Positions 27,408-35,993 are shown, counted from the first letter of the stretch. The stretch is DNA of 64,000 nt from Chloroflexi bacterium HGW-Chloroflexi-6 (GCA_002840685.1 PHBU01000011.1:124001-188000); one strand, 5' to 3'. Numbers and translations are program-made. The notes: a model not told the origin generated them from the sequence alone.

Positions 27408-28577
27408 TTGACCCGCGCGATTAATCAGCCCACACTTCTTCATCAAATCATCGCAGGCAATGCGGCCGATACGGATCTATCTTCTACCGACTGGCAAGCC
27501 CTTGTCGCCGAGGCCAACGGCCAGGGGGTTGCGCCGCTCATCTACTGGAAGCTTTCCCAGGCTGGCAAGCTCTCGTTTCTACCAGATTTTGCGCGCGCTT
27601 CATTGCGTGAAGCGTATGCCGCAACCTGGATGGCCAACCAGAAGATACTGCAAGAATTGGAACTGTTGGCACGCCTGTTCAACGAAGCCGGGATCCCAGT
27701 CGTGGTACTGAAGGGTGCCTGTTTCGCGTTAACCATCTACCCGGATATTGGCCTGCGTCCGATGGGCGACCTCGACATCCTGGTTCCCAAAGCAAAACTT
27801 GACCAGGCGGTCCAAATCGCTCGAGAACAGGGCTATGTGAATGCAGTGCCAGACGCCGCTCCCGGCCTAAATGATCTAATCGGGCACCATGCCTGCTTGC
27901 GTAAACTGGAATCGCCCACCAATCTTCTCGAAATTCATGACAGCCTGGTCGCTGAACAATTCTTCACCTATGCCGCGCCAATGGGGTGGTTCTGGGAACA
28001 GACCCAGCCGCTGGAACATGCAAAATATCCCAACTTGCACATGTTGACCCCCACCGCCCAGGTATTGTTCGCTGCGGCGCACGCCATGTTGCAGCACGGC
28101 GCACAAAACGCCCCCCTGCGCTGGTTTTACGATATCGACCAACTCATCCGCGTTTACCAGGACAAGTTAGATTGGGATGCTCTGATCTCGCAAGCTCGGG
28201 TTTTTGAGTGGGGTTCAGCCTTGAGCGCTGCGCTCGCCCAGACGGAAAAGCTCTTCGACACCCCCATCCCGGCCCCGGTCCGCGCAACCCTGCTGGAACT
28301 TTCTGACCGGCACACAGAGTTGGTCGAGCGAAAACATTCCAGGCCGGCAACCCACACCCTGATTGAACTGCAAAAAATTAGCAGCATGACCAGCTATGCC
28401 CGTTTTCGGCAATTCATGGCCCTGCTCGCGCCCGGCCCGGCCTATATGCGCTGGCGTTATAAACTAAAAAACAACTGGGGGTTGCCCGCCTGGTACCTGT
28501 TCCGCTGGGTAGGCATTTTCAAAGACGCCATCATGACGTTGATCTCCATCCTCAAAAAAAGCGCTAAAAATTTGTGA
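27408..28577 (+). CDS. Nucleotidyltransferase family protein (PF14907 type), lasso-associated
   Basis: A 389-residue protein starting at a TTG codon; the nearby ATG at 27379 is in another frame and stops early. It matches the uncharacterised NTP_transf_5 family: ARLFNEAGIPVVVLKGACFA, then YPDIGLRPMGDLDILVPKAK, where GDLDxLV is the nucleotidyltransferase GxD(x)D metal motif. The family is frequent in RiPP and lasso clusters. In the pseudomycoidin system a homologous enzyme modifies the phosphate placed by an HprK-like kinase. Here a PqqD-like protein follows within 84 nt, and a kinase, cyclase and precursor lie 4.5 kb further on, so a tailoring role in lasso maturation is inferred. Confidence 0.8.
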   Translation: MTRAINQPTLLHQIIAGNAADTDLSSTDWQALVAEANGQGVAPLIYWKLSQAGKLSFLPDFARASLREAYAATWMANQKILQELELLARLFNEAGIPVVVLKGACFALTIYPDIGLRPMGDLDILVPKAKLDQAVQIAREQGYVNAVPDAAPGLNDLIGHHACLRKLESPTNLLEIHDSLVAEQFFTYAAPMGWFWEQTQPLEHAKYPNLHMLTPTAQVLFAAAHAMLQHGAQNAPLRWFYDIDQLIRVYQDKLDWDALISQARVFEWGSALSAALAQTEKLFDTPIPAPVRATLLELSDRHTELVERKHSRPATHTLIELQKISSMTSYARFRQFMALLAPGPAYMRWRYKLKNNWGLPAWYLFRWVGIFKDAIMTLISILKKSAKNL

Positions 28578-28660
28578 AATCTTTACGTTTTCTGGTTGTG
28601 TCATGCCATCATATACGATAGAATGTTAAAAGGTGCTTGGAAAAACAGGATAAGAACAAT

Positions 28661-28957
28661 ATGACAATCAACCTGGATACACAAATTATCATTCCCGAAA
28701 CCGTCTATACGCAAGAAGTCGGTGAGGAAACCATCCTGCTCGATACCCAGGGCGGACACTATTTCAGCCTCGACCCGGTTGGGACGCGCATGTGGCAGTT
28801 GATGCGTCAGCACGGAATCCTGCGCCCGGCTTATGAGACCCTACTCAACGAATACGATGTGACTCCCGAGCGCCTGGAAACAGACTTGCTGGCCCTGGTC
28901 GAAAAAATGCTTGCCAAGGGCCTGGCCAGCCTGCGCCCGGCAGCGGAACTTCCTTAA
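28661..28957 (+). CDS. PqqD-family RiPP recognition protein (lasso B1-like)
   Basis: A 98-residue PqqD-like protein (RiPP recognition element). It has the winged-helix pattern VGEETILLDTQGGHYFSLDP followed by VGTRMWQLMRQHG and a helical end (LLNEYDVTPERLETDLLALV). The same layout is seen in the B1 protein 49185-49466 of the second lasso operon (GEDAFLLNTRNSKYYLLQE, VGTRLWDLL). RRE proteins bind the leader peptide and present it to the protease and cyclase. The ATG at 28661 has AGGA upstream; a TTG at 28637 would add 8 residues. No B2 gene follows, unlike in the second operon. Confidence 0.88.
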   Translation: MTINLDTQIIIPETVYTQEVGEETILLDTQGGHYFSLDPVGTRMWQLMRQHGILRPAYETLLNEYDVTPERLETDLLALVEKMLAKGLASLRPAAELP

Positions 28958-29005
28958 AATCGCCTGTGTTCCGCGCTTTCGCCTATTTTTTTAAAAGCCC
29001 TGCAC

Positions 29006-29051
29006 ACCCCAAAAAGCCAGCCCTGAAATTCAAGAGATGGCTTTTTGGGGT
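29006..29051. terminator. Bidirectional rho-independent terminator
   Basis: A perfect 14-bp stem (29006-29019 and 29038-29051, ACCCCAAAAAGCCA with its complement) with an 18-nt loop. The T-run TTTTT lies in the right arm, and TTAAATTTTT follows on the plus strand. The left arm carries an A5 run, giving a T-run on the minus strand too. It sits between the convergent PqqD gene and the secreted-protein gene 29097-31058, so it can end transcription from both sides. Confidence 0.8.
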
Positions 29052-29096
29052 TAAATTTTTGAATTCGCTATGCTCGAATGTTCGAGCCAAAAACCG

Positions 29097-31058
29097 CTAT
29101 CGTTGTACCAGGCAGGAACCCATATCGTCGGCTTCGCCATCGGCGCCCAGGTAATTCAGCATATCCAGTTGTTCAACCGAGAAGTTGTACCTGTCGAGGT
29201 AGGCCTGGTGCAGCAGTTGGTCGACGGTCAGGCCTATGCCCTGGTAAGTACCAGAGCCAAAGGTGCCATCCAGAGCCGGGGACTTTGGCTCTCCGTTCCA
29301 GACAGCGTTAATCTGCGAGACCAGAAGGAACTTGAGATACCTGGCATCCACACCGTCCAATTCAGGAACGCCAATTTTGGTTTTGCCATTGTTTTTGCCG
29401 ATGATGGCAGCCGCCTGCTTGACGGTCAGGTTGCTGAAATCTTGGGTTTTGGAAACCAGGCTCAAGAAAGCCGCATCCGACATGTGATTCTTGTAATTCT
29501 TCCAGAAACCCGGGGAGCGGATGTAGCCGCAGTAATTGACGTTCTGCTCAAGGCGGTAACCAAAGTCGTAAGTCAGCACGTTGTCGTTGGTGACAGTGTC
29601 CGTCAGCAGTTCGCCGCCGGTGGTCGAGGAAAAGCCCGCCAGCGCGCCGCCGGGCGCGAAGTTGCTGGAGTCAACCTGCACGCTATAATCACCGAAGGTC
29701 ACACCAAAGGAATACTGCCCGTTTTCGTCAGTAATGGCCGTGCCGTTCGGAAGGCCGTTGGCATCCAGCAGGGTGACTGTTACACCGGCAATACCGGCTT
29801 CGCCTTCATCCTGGATGCCGTTTTTGTTGGCGTCGTTCCAGATTGTGTCGCCAATCTTGAACGGCTTGAGCACCGGCACAGACGGCGTGCCATCTTCGTA
29901 GACACCCATCGCATCATAGGGCAAGTGCCAGGCGTTCAGGTTGGATAAATCCAAGCCAGTGACACGGACTTGATAGATACCTGCCGGAAGCAGGCTGTCG
30001 ATGTAGTGGTCCGCCAAAACACTGCGATCGGTCGTAATCAGGAACTGCTCCCACTCCGAATTGCCGGAGGGATTGGGGTTGTGGTAGACGTTCCCGTTCG
30101 GGTCAATGACATCATAGGTTACCGCTGGTTCTCGTCGATAAAAGACACTGAGGTTATCATCAGTTGGAGTACCAGTTGTATAAACTTGTCCTTCAGGGCC
30201 GGTGATGACATTGCCGGCGGCATCGCGACAAAGACCCGTCGCAGTTGCAACACCCTCAAGCCGGGCAGAAATGCCGATGGCAAAAGGAGGCAGGACATCG
30301 TTGGATGTATCCGGGTCGTCGGTGTCATTGATGCTGCAATCATACGAACCGAAATCCATGTCGCCATCCCAGATGGCAAAGGCTGCTTGCGAAGTCGGCA
30401 CGTTAAGATACATCTCCCAGGCACCATCATAGGTTGTTGGGAACAAAGCCGGCCAATCCGGGTAAATGATTGTTACTTCTGGTAATGTCCTCAAGGGAAT
30501 CATGTACCCAAAAGATTTGTTGGTGGACAATTCCAGCGGCGAGTTGGAACGAAGTTTGAAACTGCTCTGAGCTGTTGTAATGGCAGCTTCAGGAAGTTCA
30601 ATTTGTAAATAATAAAAATAATCTCCACCGGGTGCCTGGGCGCGAGCATCCTGTTCGATGGTGATATCAAACCAGTCGTTATCCACCATGTTGGCACCGT
30701 TCCATTGGCCCACTGCAACGGTTCCGGTCTGCGAGCCGTCCGGGTCGGCAAACAGGGTATAAACCAATTGGACGGTGCCTTTGTCCCAAAGGCCGGAGGT
30801 CTCACCATCGAAGATGCCGATTTGGAAGAAAGCCATGTTGGCGGGGGCGGCAATCTTAACAAAACTGGTCTGCCCGGCCAAGGTAGCGTTTCCGACGCCT
30901 GAAATCGTGAACATGCGCCCATCGGTGGTATCGCAGCTCGGCAGGCAGACAAATGCTCCGGGTTCATCTTCGGCCGCCGCGGAAGTGGCAGACAGGCCCA
31001 GCGTAACGGTCAGCAGGGCCAGCAGGATAAAGAGGTTGAAAAATCGGTTGTGTTTCAT
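29097..31058 (-). CDS. Secreted SdrD B-like repeat protein (653 aa), paralogue of 36801-38762
   Basis: A 653-residue protein with a signal peptide (FFNLFILLALLTVTLGLSAT, cleavage near SAAAED). The N-terminal two thirds is a shared module with 36801-38762: CLPSCDTTDGRMF, IGIFDGETSG, LVYTLFADPDG, SSFKLRSN, IIYPDWPALFPTTYDGAWEM, IWDGDMDFGS, DTDDPDTS, FYRREPAVTYDVIDPNGNVY and LPAGIYQVRVTGLDLSNLN. Then comes one SdrD B-like domain (IGDTIWNDANKNGIQDEGEA) and a C-terminal CGYIRSPGFWKNYKNH segment of the kind seen in Chloroflexota surface proteins. No LPXTG anchor is seen. The C-terminal region has five or more Cys that could form disulfides. Function is probably cell-surface or extracellular structure, but unproven. 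It has a good AGGAG ribosome site. Confidence 0.85.
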   Translation of the reverse strand: MKHNRFFNLFILLALLTVTLGLSATSAAAEDEPGAFVCLPSCDTTDGRMFTISGVGNATLAGQTSFVKIAAPANMAFFQIGIFDGETSGLWDKGTVQLVYTLFADPDGSQTGTVAVGQWNGANMVDNDWFDITIEQDARAQAPGGDYFYYLQIELPEAAITTAQSSFKLRSNSPLELSTNKSFGYMIPLRTLPEVTIIYPDWPALFPTTYDGAWEMYLNVPTSQAAFAIWDGDMDFGSYDCSINDTDDPDTSNDVLPPFAIGISARLEGVATATGLCRDAAGNVITGPEGQVYTTGTPTDDNLSVFYRREPAVTYDVIDPNGNVYHNPNPSGNSEWEQFLITTDRSVLADHYIDSLLPAGIYQVRVTGLDLSNLNAWHLPYDAMGVYEDGTPSVPVLKPFKIGDTIWNDANKNGIQDEGEAGIAGVTVTLLDANGLPNGTAITDENGQYSFGVTFGDYSVQVDSSNFAPGGALAGFSSTTGGELLTDTVTNDNVLTYDFGYRLEQNVNYCGYIRSPGFWKNYKNHMSDAAFLSLVSKTQDFSNLTVKQAAAIIGKNNGKTKIGVPELDGVDARYLKFLLVSQINAVWNGEPKSPALDGTFGSGTYQGIGLTVDQLLHQAYLDRYNFSVEQLDMLNYLGADGEADDMGSCLVQR

Positions 31059-31121
31059 AAAGTTGAAAACTCCTTTTCAATAAAGCGAGAAAACGGGTTG
31101 GTATCCATCCAGGATGAGATA

Positions 31122-31472
31122 TTACAGAAAACGGCTATGGCCTATTTTGACCGCCACGGTCTGCATGCCGGCCTCGGTCTGGCCGAAGCGAATCGGCTTG
31201 CCGCGCAGGGCCACCAGCGGCGCGCGGCTTTTTCCAAGCGGTCCAGTGACCGAATAACGAAAGAGCACAAAGACGTCCTTGTCCAGGCGGGCCTGCGGCT
31301 TGAGCACCAGGCAAAAACCGCCCGAACTGATATTGACTAAGGTGGCGTTTAGGCGAATCTTCCTGCCCTGGGCGTCCCTGCTTTGCAAGATGGCCGGGTA
31401 CGAACCCACCATGCGAGGTTTTTTCCGCCGTTCGGTTGCCCAGGCAGGCTGGGGTTGTTGTTGCAAAAGCAT
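31122..31472 (-). CDS. PilZ-domain protein
   Basis: A 116-residue single-domain protein. It has the c-di-GMP-binding signature in two parts: RRKKPR at residues 15-20 (RxxxR) and NISSGG at residues 47-52 ((D/N)xSxxG). Length fits a bare PilZ domain. AAGGAG lies 10 nt before the ATG. PilZ proteins usually translate c-di-GMP level into changes in polysaccharide synthesis, motility or secretion. Here it is upstream of a secreted-protein gene on the same strand, 64 nt away, so the two may be co-transcribed. The effector it controls is unknown. Confidence 0.85.
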   Translation of the reverse strand: MLLQQQPQPAWATERRKKPRMVGSYPAILQSRDAQGRKIRLNATLVNISSGGFCLVLKPQARLDKDVFVLFRYSVTGPLGKSRAPLVALRGKPIRFGQTEAGMQTVAVKIGHSRFL

Positions 31473-31592
31473 CGCCCAAATACTCCTTCGCGCAAACTGG
31501 ATATTTTCAGTCTGGATTATAGCCAGGGCATCTTAGCCCTGCCGGCCAATCCTATGGCTGATTTGGGTGGATTTTTAAGCAAAAAATCGGCC

Positions 31593-31644
31593 TTATCTCC
31601 TAGAGCGCGTCGGCACAAATGTGCCGACGCGCTCTAGGAGATAA
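31593..31644. repeat. Perfect 24-bp inverted repeat with 4-nt loop
   Basis: Two perfectly complementary 24-nt arms (31593-31616 and 31621-31644; core CTAGAGCGCGTCGGCAC and its complement) are separated by AAAT. The stem is GC-rich in the middle and AT-rich at the base. No T-run follows on either strand, so it is not a standard terminator. It lies in the non-coding stretch between the PilZ gene (121 nt away) and the response regulator gene. It could form a cruciform, block transcription, or be a mobile-repeat end. Confidence 0.9.
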
Positions 31645-31648
31645 AAGG

Positions 31649-31865
31649 TTTTAATCGTTCAGATGTGCGCCAAATATTTGTCATTTCGACCGCAGGGAGA
31701 AACCTTTTGCTACCGTGGCGAAGATTTCCCCTGGCACCGCCCGCCACCGTACGTGCCGCGAGCACGCCGGCGCGAGCCGGCAGGGCAGGTGTCAGTAGTT
31801 CGGAAACGCTCCTTCGAAATGGCAAATTACCGCAGACCCATTTTTGGGGCCCTTAACGATTAAAA
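31649..31865. repeat. MITE-like block with nested inverted repeats
   Basis: The block is bounded by an 11-bp inverted repeat (TTTTAATCGTT at 31649-31659, AACGATTAAAA at 31855-31865). An inner pair (TTGTCATTTCGA at 31678-31689 against TCGAAATGGCAA at 31814-31825, 11 of 12 matching) lies inside it. The sequence between contains GC-rich palindromic stretches (CGCCGGCGCGAGCCGGC). CATTTCGA-type ends recall dispersed intergenic repeats common in bacterial genomes with many such elements. No transposase is encoded. Whether other copies occur cannot be seen here. Confidence 0.6.
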
Positions 31866-31978
31866 GGTTTTAATAAGTGCCGTACCGCCGCCTTTCGCGA
31901 AGCACTTCCGAGGGGCAGGCGGCCTCTAGGCGGTCTTTACACCTGCTGTCAAAAAACCAAAAGATTGGGGTTTAAAAA

Positions 31979-32003
31979 TCCGTGTTGCTCCGTGAAATCC
32001 GTG
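31979..32003. repeat. Short TCCGTG direct repeats (three copies)
   Basis: TCCGTG occurs at 31979-31984, 31989-31994 and 31998-32003, in the phrase ATCCGTGTTGCTCCGTGAAA. It lies just before the response regulator stop (minus strand gene ends at 32060) and closes the 587-nt gene-free stretch 31473-32059. Nothing else recognisable is present in 31866-32059. It may be a remnant of a dispersed intergenic repeat. No function is assigned. Confidence 0.5.
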
Positions 32004-32059
32004 TCCAAAGGTTTTTCGGCGTAGCCATTATTCCTACAAATCTGATGAGAACCAAAAGA

Positions 32060-32740
32060 TTACTCCGGCAGTTCAGCTAGGCCATTCTTATACGCGTAAA
32101 TCACCAACTCCAGCCGGTCGGAGACCTTCAACTTCTTGAAAATCGAAGTCAGGTGATGGCGAACGGTCACATCGCTCAGGAAGAGCCGCTCGGCAATCTG
32201 CTGGTTTTTCAATCCCTCCCCCACCAGCGCGATAATCTCACGCTCGCGCTCACTCAACAGGGCAACCTTGCGCGGGACCGTATCGCGCTCGAAAAATTTC
32301 TGGCGGTTGGTCGAAGCAAGGACGTTGGCAACCAGGCTGCGGTCCAGCCAGACTTCCCCCTCGTAAACTTTTTCGATGGCCTTGTAGAGCACCTCCGGGG
32401 TCAGGCGCGAAAGCACCACGCCCATGGCCCCGTGCTGGACAGCCCGAACATGATATTCAGAGAAGTTGATCGGGGTCAACAGGATGATGCGAGGGTTCTC
32501 GAGCACCGCCATCAACTGTGGCAGCAGGGCGAACCGCAGCATATCGCCCGAACTCTCATGAAAAAGAACGATATCCGGCTGCTCCTGCTCGGCCAGGCCC
32601 AGCGCGGTTTTGTCGTCTCCGGCCTGCGCAACCACCCTAAACCCGGATTGTTGTTCCAACAACAATTTTAACCCGGCCCGGATGATGGGTTCGTTGTCCA
32701 GCAATAAGATTCGAATGGGAACCACAGTTGAAGAAGTCAT
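32060..32740 (-). CDS. NarL/FixJ-type response regulator with degenerate receiver
   Basis: A 226-residue protein if started at MTSSTVVPIR (32740), which has AGGG seven nt upstream; the frame opens at 32782. The C-terminus is a LuxR-type HTH (LSEREREIIALVGEGLKNQQ, LFLSDVTVRHHLTSIFKKL). The N-terminus has the receiver fold, but its catalytic residues are changed: the acidic pocket is D15 N16 E17, the phospho-acceptor position is H61 (PDIVLFHESSG instead of PDIVLLD), and the conserved lysine is serine (GVVLSRLTPE). It therefore probably does not accept phosphate in the usual way. It is divergent from the lasso cluster-1 kinase gene, so it may regulate that cluster. No partner kinase gene is adjacent. 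Confidence 0.85.
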   Translation of the reverse strand: MTSSTVVPIRILLLDNEPIIRAGLKLLLEQQSGFRVVAQAGDDKTALGLAEQEQPDIVLFHESSGDMLRFALLPQLMAVLENPRIILLTPINFSEYHVRAVQHGAMGVVLSRLTPEVLYKAIEKVYEGEVWLDRSLVANVLASTNRQKFFERDTVPRKVALLSEREREIIALVGEGLKNQQIAERLFLSDVTVRHHLTSIFKKLKVSDRLELVIYAYKNGLAELPE

Positions 32741-33051
32741 TATCATCCCTGCAAGCAAAACACCCTCCTTGCGCCACACCAATTTTACCAGAATCGTAAG
32801 GCTTTAGGCCGGCTCATCCTTCTCTTTGTGCGTTACAATTAAATCGGGAAAGCAAAAATCCAGGCCAAGATCGCCATATCCATCACGCGGGTCTCGCAAG
32901 GCATCATCCCCGAAACATTCCAGTAGCCAATCGTGCACCGGCAGGAGCCTTCTGTCCACGGGTCGGGCGGGCAGCCGCAGTAGGTTAACGCAAACAGATC
33001 CTGGCCTAGGCGAAAGAAAACAACCTCAATGGAAATCGGCAAAATTTTGAT
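32741..33051. other. Gene-poor divergent region upstream of lasso kinase and regulator
   Basis: The 311-nt region between the regulator start (32740) and the kinase start (33052). Small open frames exist on both strands (67-74 codons) but have no recognisable domain, no clear ribosome site and arginine/serine- or Cys-rich composition of the kind seen in random GC-rich sequence. It should hold the promoters for both divergent genes. I could not identify a convincing -35/-10 pair. Confidence 0.5.
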
Positions 33052-34098
33052 ATGATAAACGCAATGACAACGCTCTCGAGCAATCTAGCCCAGGAATTTG
33101 AATCTATCCGCAGGCAGGCTTTGCAAAATGCCTGGCCTGTGTACCAGCTCTTTGGCTTGAAGATGTCCAGTGATTATCCGTTTGGGAGTCGCCTTACCCA
33201 AGCGCAGGGTGAGATGGAACTTGTTTTTACCTGCCAGGAGACAGCCCCGATAGCAATGGCGTGGAATGAACTTGAACCGGTTTATACCAGCATCTACCGG
33301 ACAAAGAATAACGAACCTGCCTGGTTTTTATATCAGATTGAAGAATACTACGTTGTTCATTACACAGATTCGATTGATTTTTACATCTGTAGGCAAACCA
33401 TTATCGGCCACATCTTGAATCTGGAATTAAAAGACGCCTATACGATGGGTATTCTGCCAACCGTTTTGGCGTTATGGCTTGAATTCCAGGGGATTCCCTG
33501 TTTGCACGCCTCGGCCGTGGTGGTTAATGACCATGCGATCGCCTTTTTGGCAGATTCGGGGCAGGGGAAAAGCACGCTGACAACCGCCTTTTTGCAAGCC
33601 GGTTTCCCCTTGTTGACGGACGATAAATTACCTCTGGATGAAAAAGACGGCGGGATTTGGGCCCGATCGGGAACCCCTTTGATACGGTTTTTCCCGGAAG
33701 TTGCGGAGATGCTGGTTGACGATCACCAGGAATTGGATTTGATTCTGCCGGGTTTTTCGAAGCGGATTGCCCATATTGAACACGATGCGCAAGGGCATTT
33801 TTGCCCTGTTCCCATGCCCCTGGCCTGCATATATATATTGGAGCGAAATGGCATGGAAGATGCGAAACAAAAAATCACCTTCCATTTATTGCCGCAACGG
33901 GAGGCAGTGATGGAATTGATTCGCTATGATTTCACCACCCGTATTAACGCCGTATTGGGTTTTTCCGTCGCGCGCCTGGGTTTTTACTCGAAGATGGCTG
34001 CCAGCATCCCGGTGAAACGTTTATCCTATCCAACCGGGTATGATTGCTTGCCCGAAGTGCGCAATGCCATTTTAAAAGATTTGGATGGTTTGACATGA
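33052..34098 (+). CDS. HprK-like kinase, lasso-associated (PsmK/ThcoK type), cluster 1
   Basis: A 348-residue protein with the HPr-kinase-like core: LHASAVVVNDHAIAFLADSG followed by the P-loop GQGKST at about residue 169, then FPLLTDDKLPLDE with the conserved DD. Related lasso-associated kinases (ThcoK, PadeK, PsmK) phosphorylate the C-terminal Ser of the precursor peptide. Here the cognate 48-residue precursor ends SDVT, so a hydroxyl is available at the C-terminus. The start M at 33052 has no strong ribosome site; a second ATG lies four codons on. Its stop overlaps the cyclase ATG (ATGA). N-terminal 120 residues match no family I recognise. Confidence 0.82.
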   Translation: MINAMTTLSSNLAQEFESIRRQALQNAWPVYQLFGLKMSSDYPFGSRLTQAQGEMELVFTCQETAPIAMAWNELEPVYTSIYRTKNNEPAWFLYQIEEYYVVHYTDSIDFYICRQTIIGHILNLELKDAYTMGILPTVLALWLEFQGIPCLHASAVVVNDHAIAFLADSGQGKSTLTTAFLQAGFPLLTDDKLPLDEKDGGIWARSGTPLIRFFPEVAEMLVDDHQELDLILPGFSKRIAHIEHDAQGHFCPVPMPLACIYILERNGMEDAKQKITFHLLPQREAVMELIRYDFTTRINAVLGFSVARLGFYSKMAASIPVKRLSYPTGYDCLPEVRNAILKDLDGLT

Positions 34099-35993
34099 GC
34101 GGTATTTTTGGAATATTCCAACGGGACGGATCGCCAGCCAGCTCCGAAACATTGGAAGCCATGCGGGAGAAAATGGCTTATTGGGGGCCTGACGGCAACC
34201 AGGTGTTGATGGATGGATCAATCGGACTGGGTCAGTGCCTGCTTTATAACACGCCCGAGGCGCTCAATGAGCGCTTGCCGCGCTGCTCAACAGATGGCGA
34301 ACTTTTGTTCACTTGCGAGGCCCGCATTGACAACCGGCAGGATCTATTTTCTGCATTATCAGTTCCTTATTACGAACGGAATGAAATGCCGGATAGCGAG
34401 TTAATTTTGCGGGCGTATCGTAAATGGGGCATTGACTGCCCCGACCACCTGCTTGGCGACTGGTCATTTGCAGTTTGGGATAAAAAAAAGAAACACTTAT
34501 TTTTGGCGCGTGACCATCGGGGGATTACGGCGTTTTATTACTATTTGAATCATCAAATCTTTGCCTTTGCATCTTCAATCAAAGCCTTGCTGGTTTTGCC
34601 CGCAATAAAACTCCATGTCAATGAACTCTACCTTGCACAACGATTGGTTTCATGGCCCTCCGACCCGCCGGAAAACACGATTTATGAACACATAAAAAGG
34701 CTGCCGGATGCGCATTGCATGCTGGTCACCCCTGAGCAGGTCAAGATTTGGCGCTACTGGTTTATGGAGAATATCCCCGAATTACGCCTAAAAACCGAAG
34801 GAGAATATATCGAAGGTTTTCTTGACCATTATCGCGAAGCGGTGCGTTGCCGCTTACGCAGTTACCGGCCCGTGTGCGCTCACCTAAGCAGCGGGTTGGA
34901 TTCCGGCTCCGTGGTGGCGCTGGCGGCAGAGGAAATGCAAAAAAGGGGGGAACGTTTACAAGCTTACATTTCAGTGCCAGCTTTTGATATAAACTATCAA
35001 CTTCCCCCAAATCGTTATGGAGACGAATGGCGCCTGGCAAATATGACATCTGCTCATTGTGGTAATGTTGATTTAGATGCGATTTCGGCTAAAAATTCTA
35101 CGCCAATTCAAGCGATCTACCGTGCTCTTGAAATCCATCACGAGCCACTCCATGCTGCTTCAAATATGTATTGGATTCTACAACTGATGGAAAGTGCCAA
35201 ATCAAAGGGCTTGGGCGCTTTACTGACCGGACAGTGGGGAAATGCTACTGTTTCTTGGAACGGCTGGTGGGGATCCATATCCTTATCCACCCTTATTCGT
35301 CAACGAAATTTGAAGCAAATCATCAAGTATAAAATTTTAGCGCCTTTTGTACCTGCTTCTGTATTCGATTATTACCAGATGTTTCGTTCCAGGCGAAACG
35401 AAGAACCCTGGTCTGATTATTCCGCGATCAACCCGGCTTTTGCCCGTCGCATTAATCTTCTAGAACGAATGCATTCCTCCGGCCATGACCCAACGTACCG
35501 TCATTTTTCCCGTTCGTCACATGAAGCGCGTATTGGTTTCCTCACCCCAGGGAAATATGTTTTGGATGCGCTTTACGCAGAAATAGGAGCGGCCTATGAT
35601 TGCGAGGTGCGCGATCCTACGGTGGATAAACGTTTGATAGAATATTGTGTGGGTATCCCGGATAATTTTTATATTACCGATAACCAATCAACGCGACTGA
35701 TAATTCGCCGAGCTATGGAAGGCTATCTGCCAGATGAAGTACGGTTGAACAAACGTCGTGGATTGCAAGCGGCGGATCTCGGTTACCGTCTGCTGGCCGA
35801 TGCGCAAAATATGGAAACGAGCCTTGCTCTTTTGAACAATTTCATCCAGGCGCAAACTTATTTGGATACCGATAAAATGCAGGTGATTTGGAAAAAATTG
35901 CAGCAGCAGGTGGATTTTCGAGTAACCATGGATAGTATGACCATTTTGCTGCGCGGCCTTATGGCAGGGCTTTTCTTGTATAATGGTGACTAG
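34095..35993 (+). CDS. Lasso peptide cyclase (asparagine synthetase-like, C protein), cluster 1
   Basis: A 632-residue asparagine-synthetase-like protein. The start at 34095 (MSGIFGIFQRDGS) is chosen because it overlaps the kinase stop as ATGA. Residue 2 is Ser, so the Cys nucleophile of the true glutaminase domain is absent, as in lasso cyclases. The synthetase domain has the PP-loop SSGLDSGSV at about residue 265 (SGGxDS type). The enzyme would adenylate a Glu or Asp side chain of the core and join it to the N-terminal amine to close the ring. Precursor 36054-36200 follows 60 nt downstream. No B2 protease gene is in this cluster. Confidence 0.88.
   Translation: MSGIFGIFQRDGSPASSETLEAMREKMAYWGPDGNQVLMDGSIGLGQCLLYNTPEALNERLPRCSTDGELLFTCEARIDNRQDLFSALSVPYYERNEMPDSELILRAYRKWGIDCPDHLLGDWSFAVWDKKKKHLFLARDHRGITAFYYYLNHQIFAFASSIKALLVLPAIKLHVNELYLAQRLVSWPSDPPENTIYEHIKRLPDAHCMLVTPEQVKIWRYWFMENIPELRLKTEGEYIEGFLDHYREAVRCRLRSYRPVCAHLSSGLDSGSVVALAAEEMQKRGERLQAYISVPAFDINYQLPPNRYGDEWRLANMTSAHCGNVDLDAISAKNSTPIQAIYRALEIHHEPLHAASNMYWILQLMESAKSKGLGALLTGQWGNATVSWNGWWGSISLSTLIRQRNLKQIIKYKILAPFVPASVFDYYQMFRSRRNEEPWSDYSAINPAFARRINLLERMHSSGHDPTYRHFSRSSHEARIGFLTPGKYVLDALYAEIGAAYDCEVRDPTVDKRLIEYCVGIPDNFYITDNQSTRLIIRRAMEGYLPDEVRLNKRRGLQAADLGYRLLADAQNMETSLALLNNFIQAQTYLDTDKMQVIWKKLQQQVDFRVTMDSMTILLRGLMAGLFLYNGD

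Noticed and set aside
29070..29948. A 292-codon plus-strand frame opposite the secreted-protein gene
   Set aside because: It overlaps the terminator and is antisense to a gene with a signal peptide and clear domains, and its translation has no recognisable motif.
31593..31644. Calling the 24-bp hairpin a rho-independent terminator
   Set aside because: No T-run follows on either strand and it lies over 400 nt from the regulator stop on that side.
31979..32003. The TCCGTG copies as part of a CRISPR array
   Set aside because: Only three 6-nt copies at uneven spacing with no spacers; no cas genes are in the window.
32826..33050. Small open frames on both strands between regulator and kinase
   Set aside because: No recognisable domain, no ribosome site, and unusual residue composition; overlapping frames of similar length occur by chance in GC-rich DNA.
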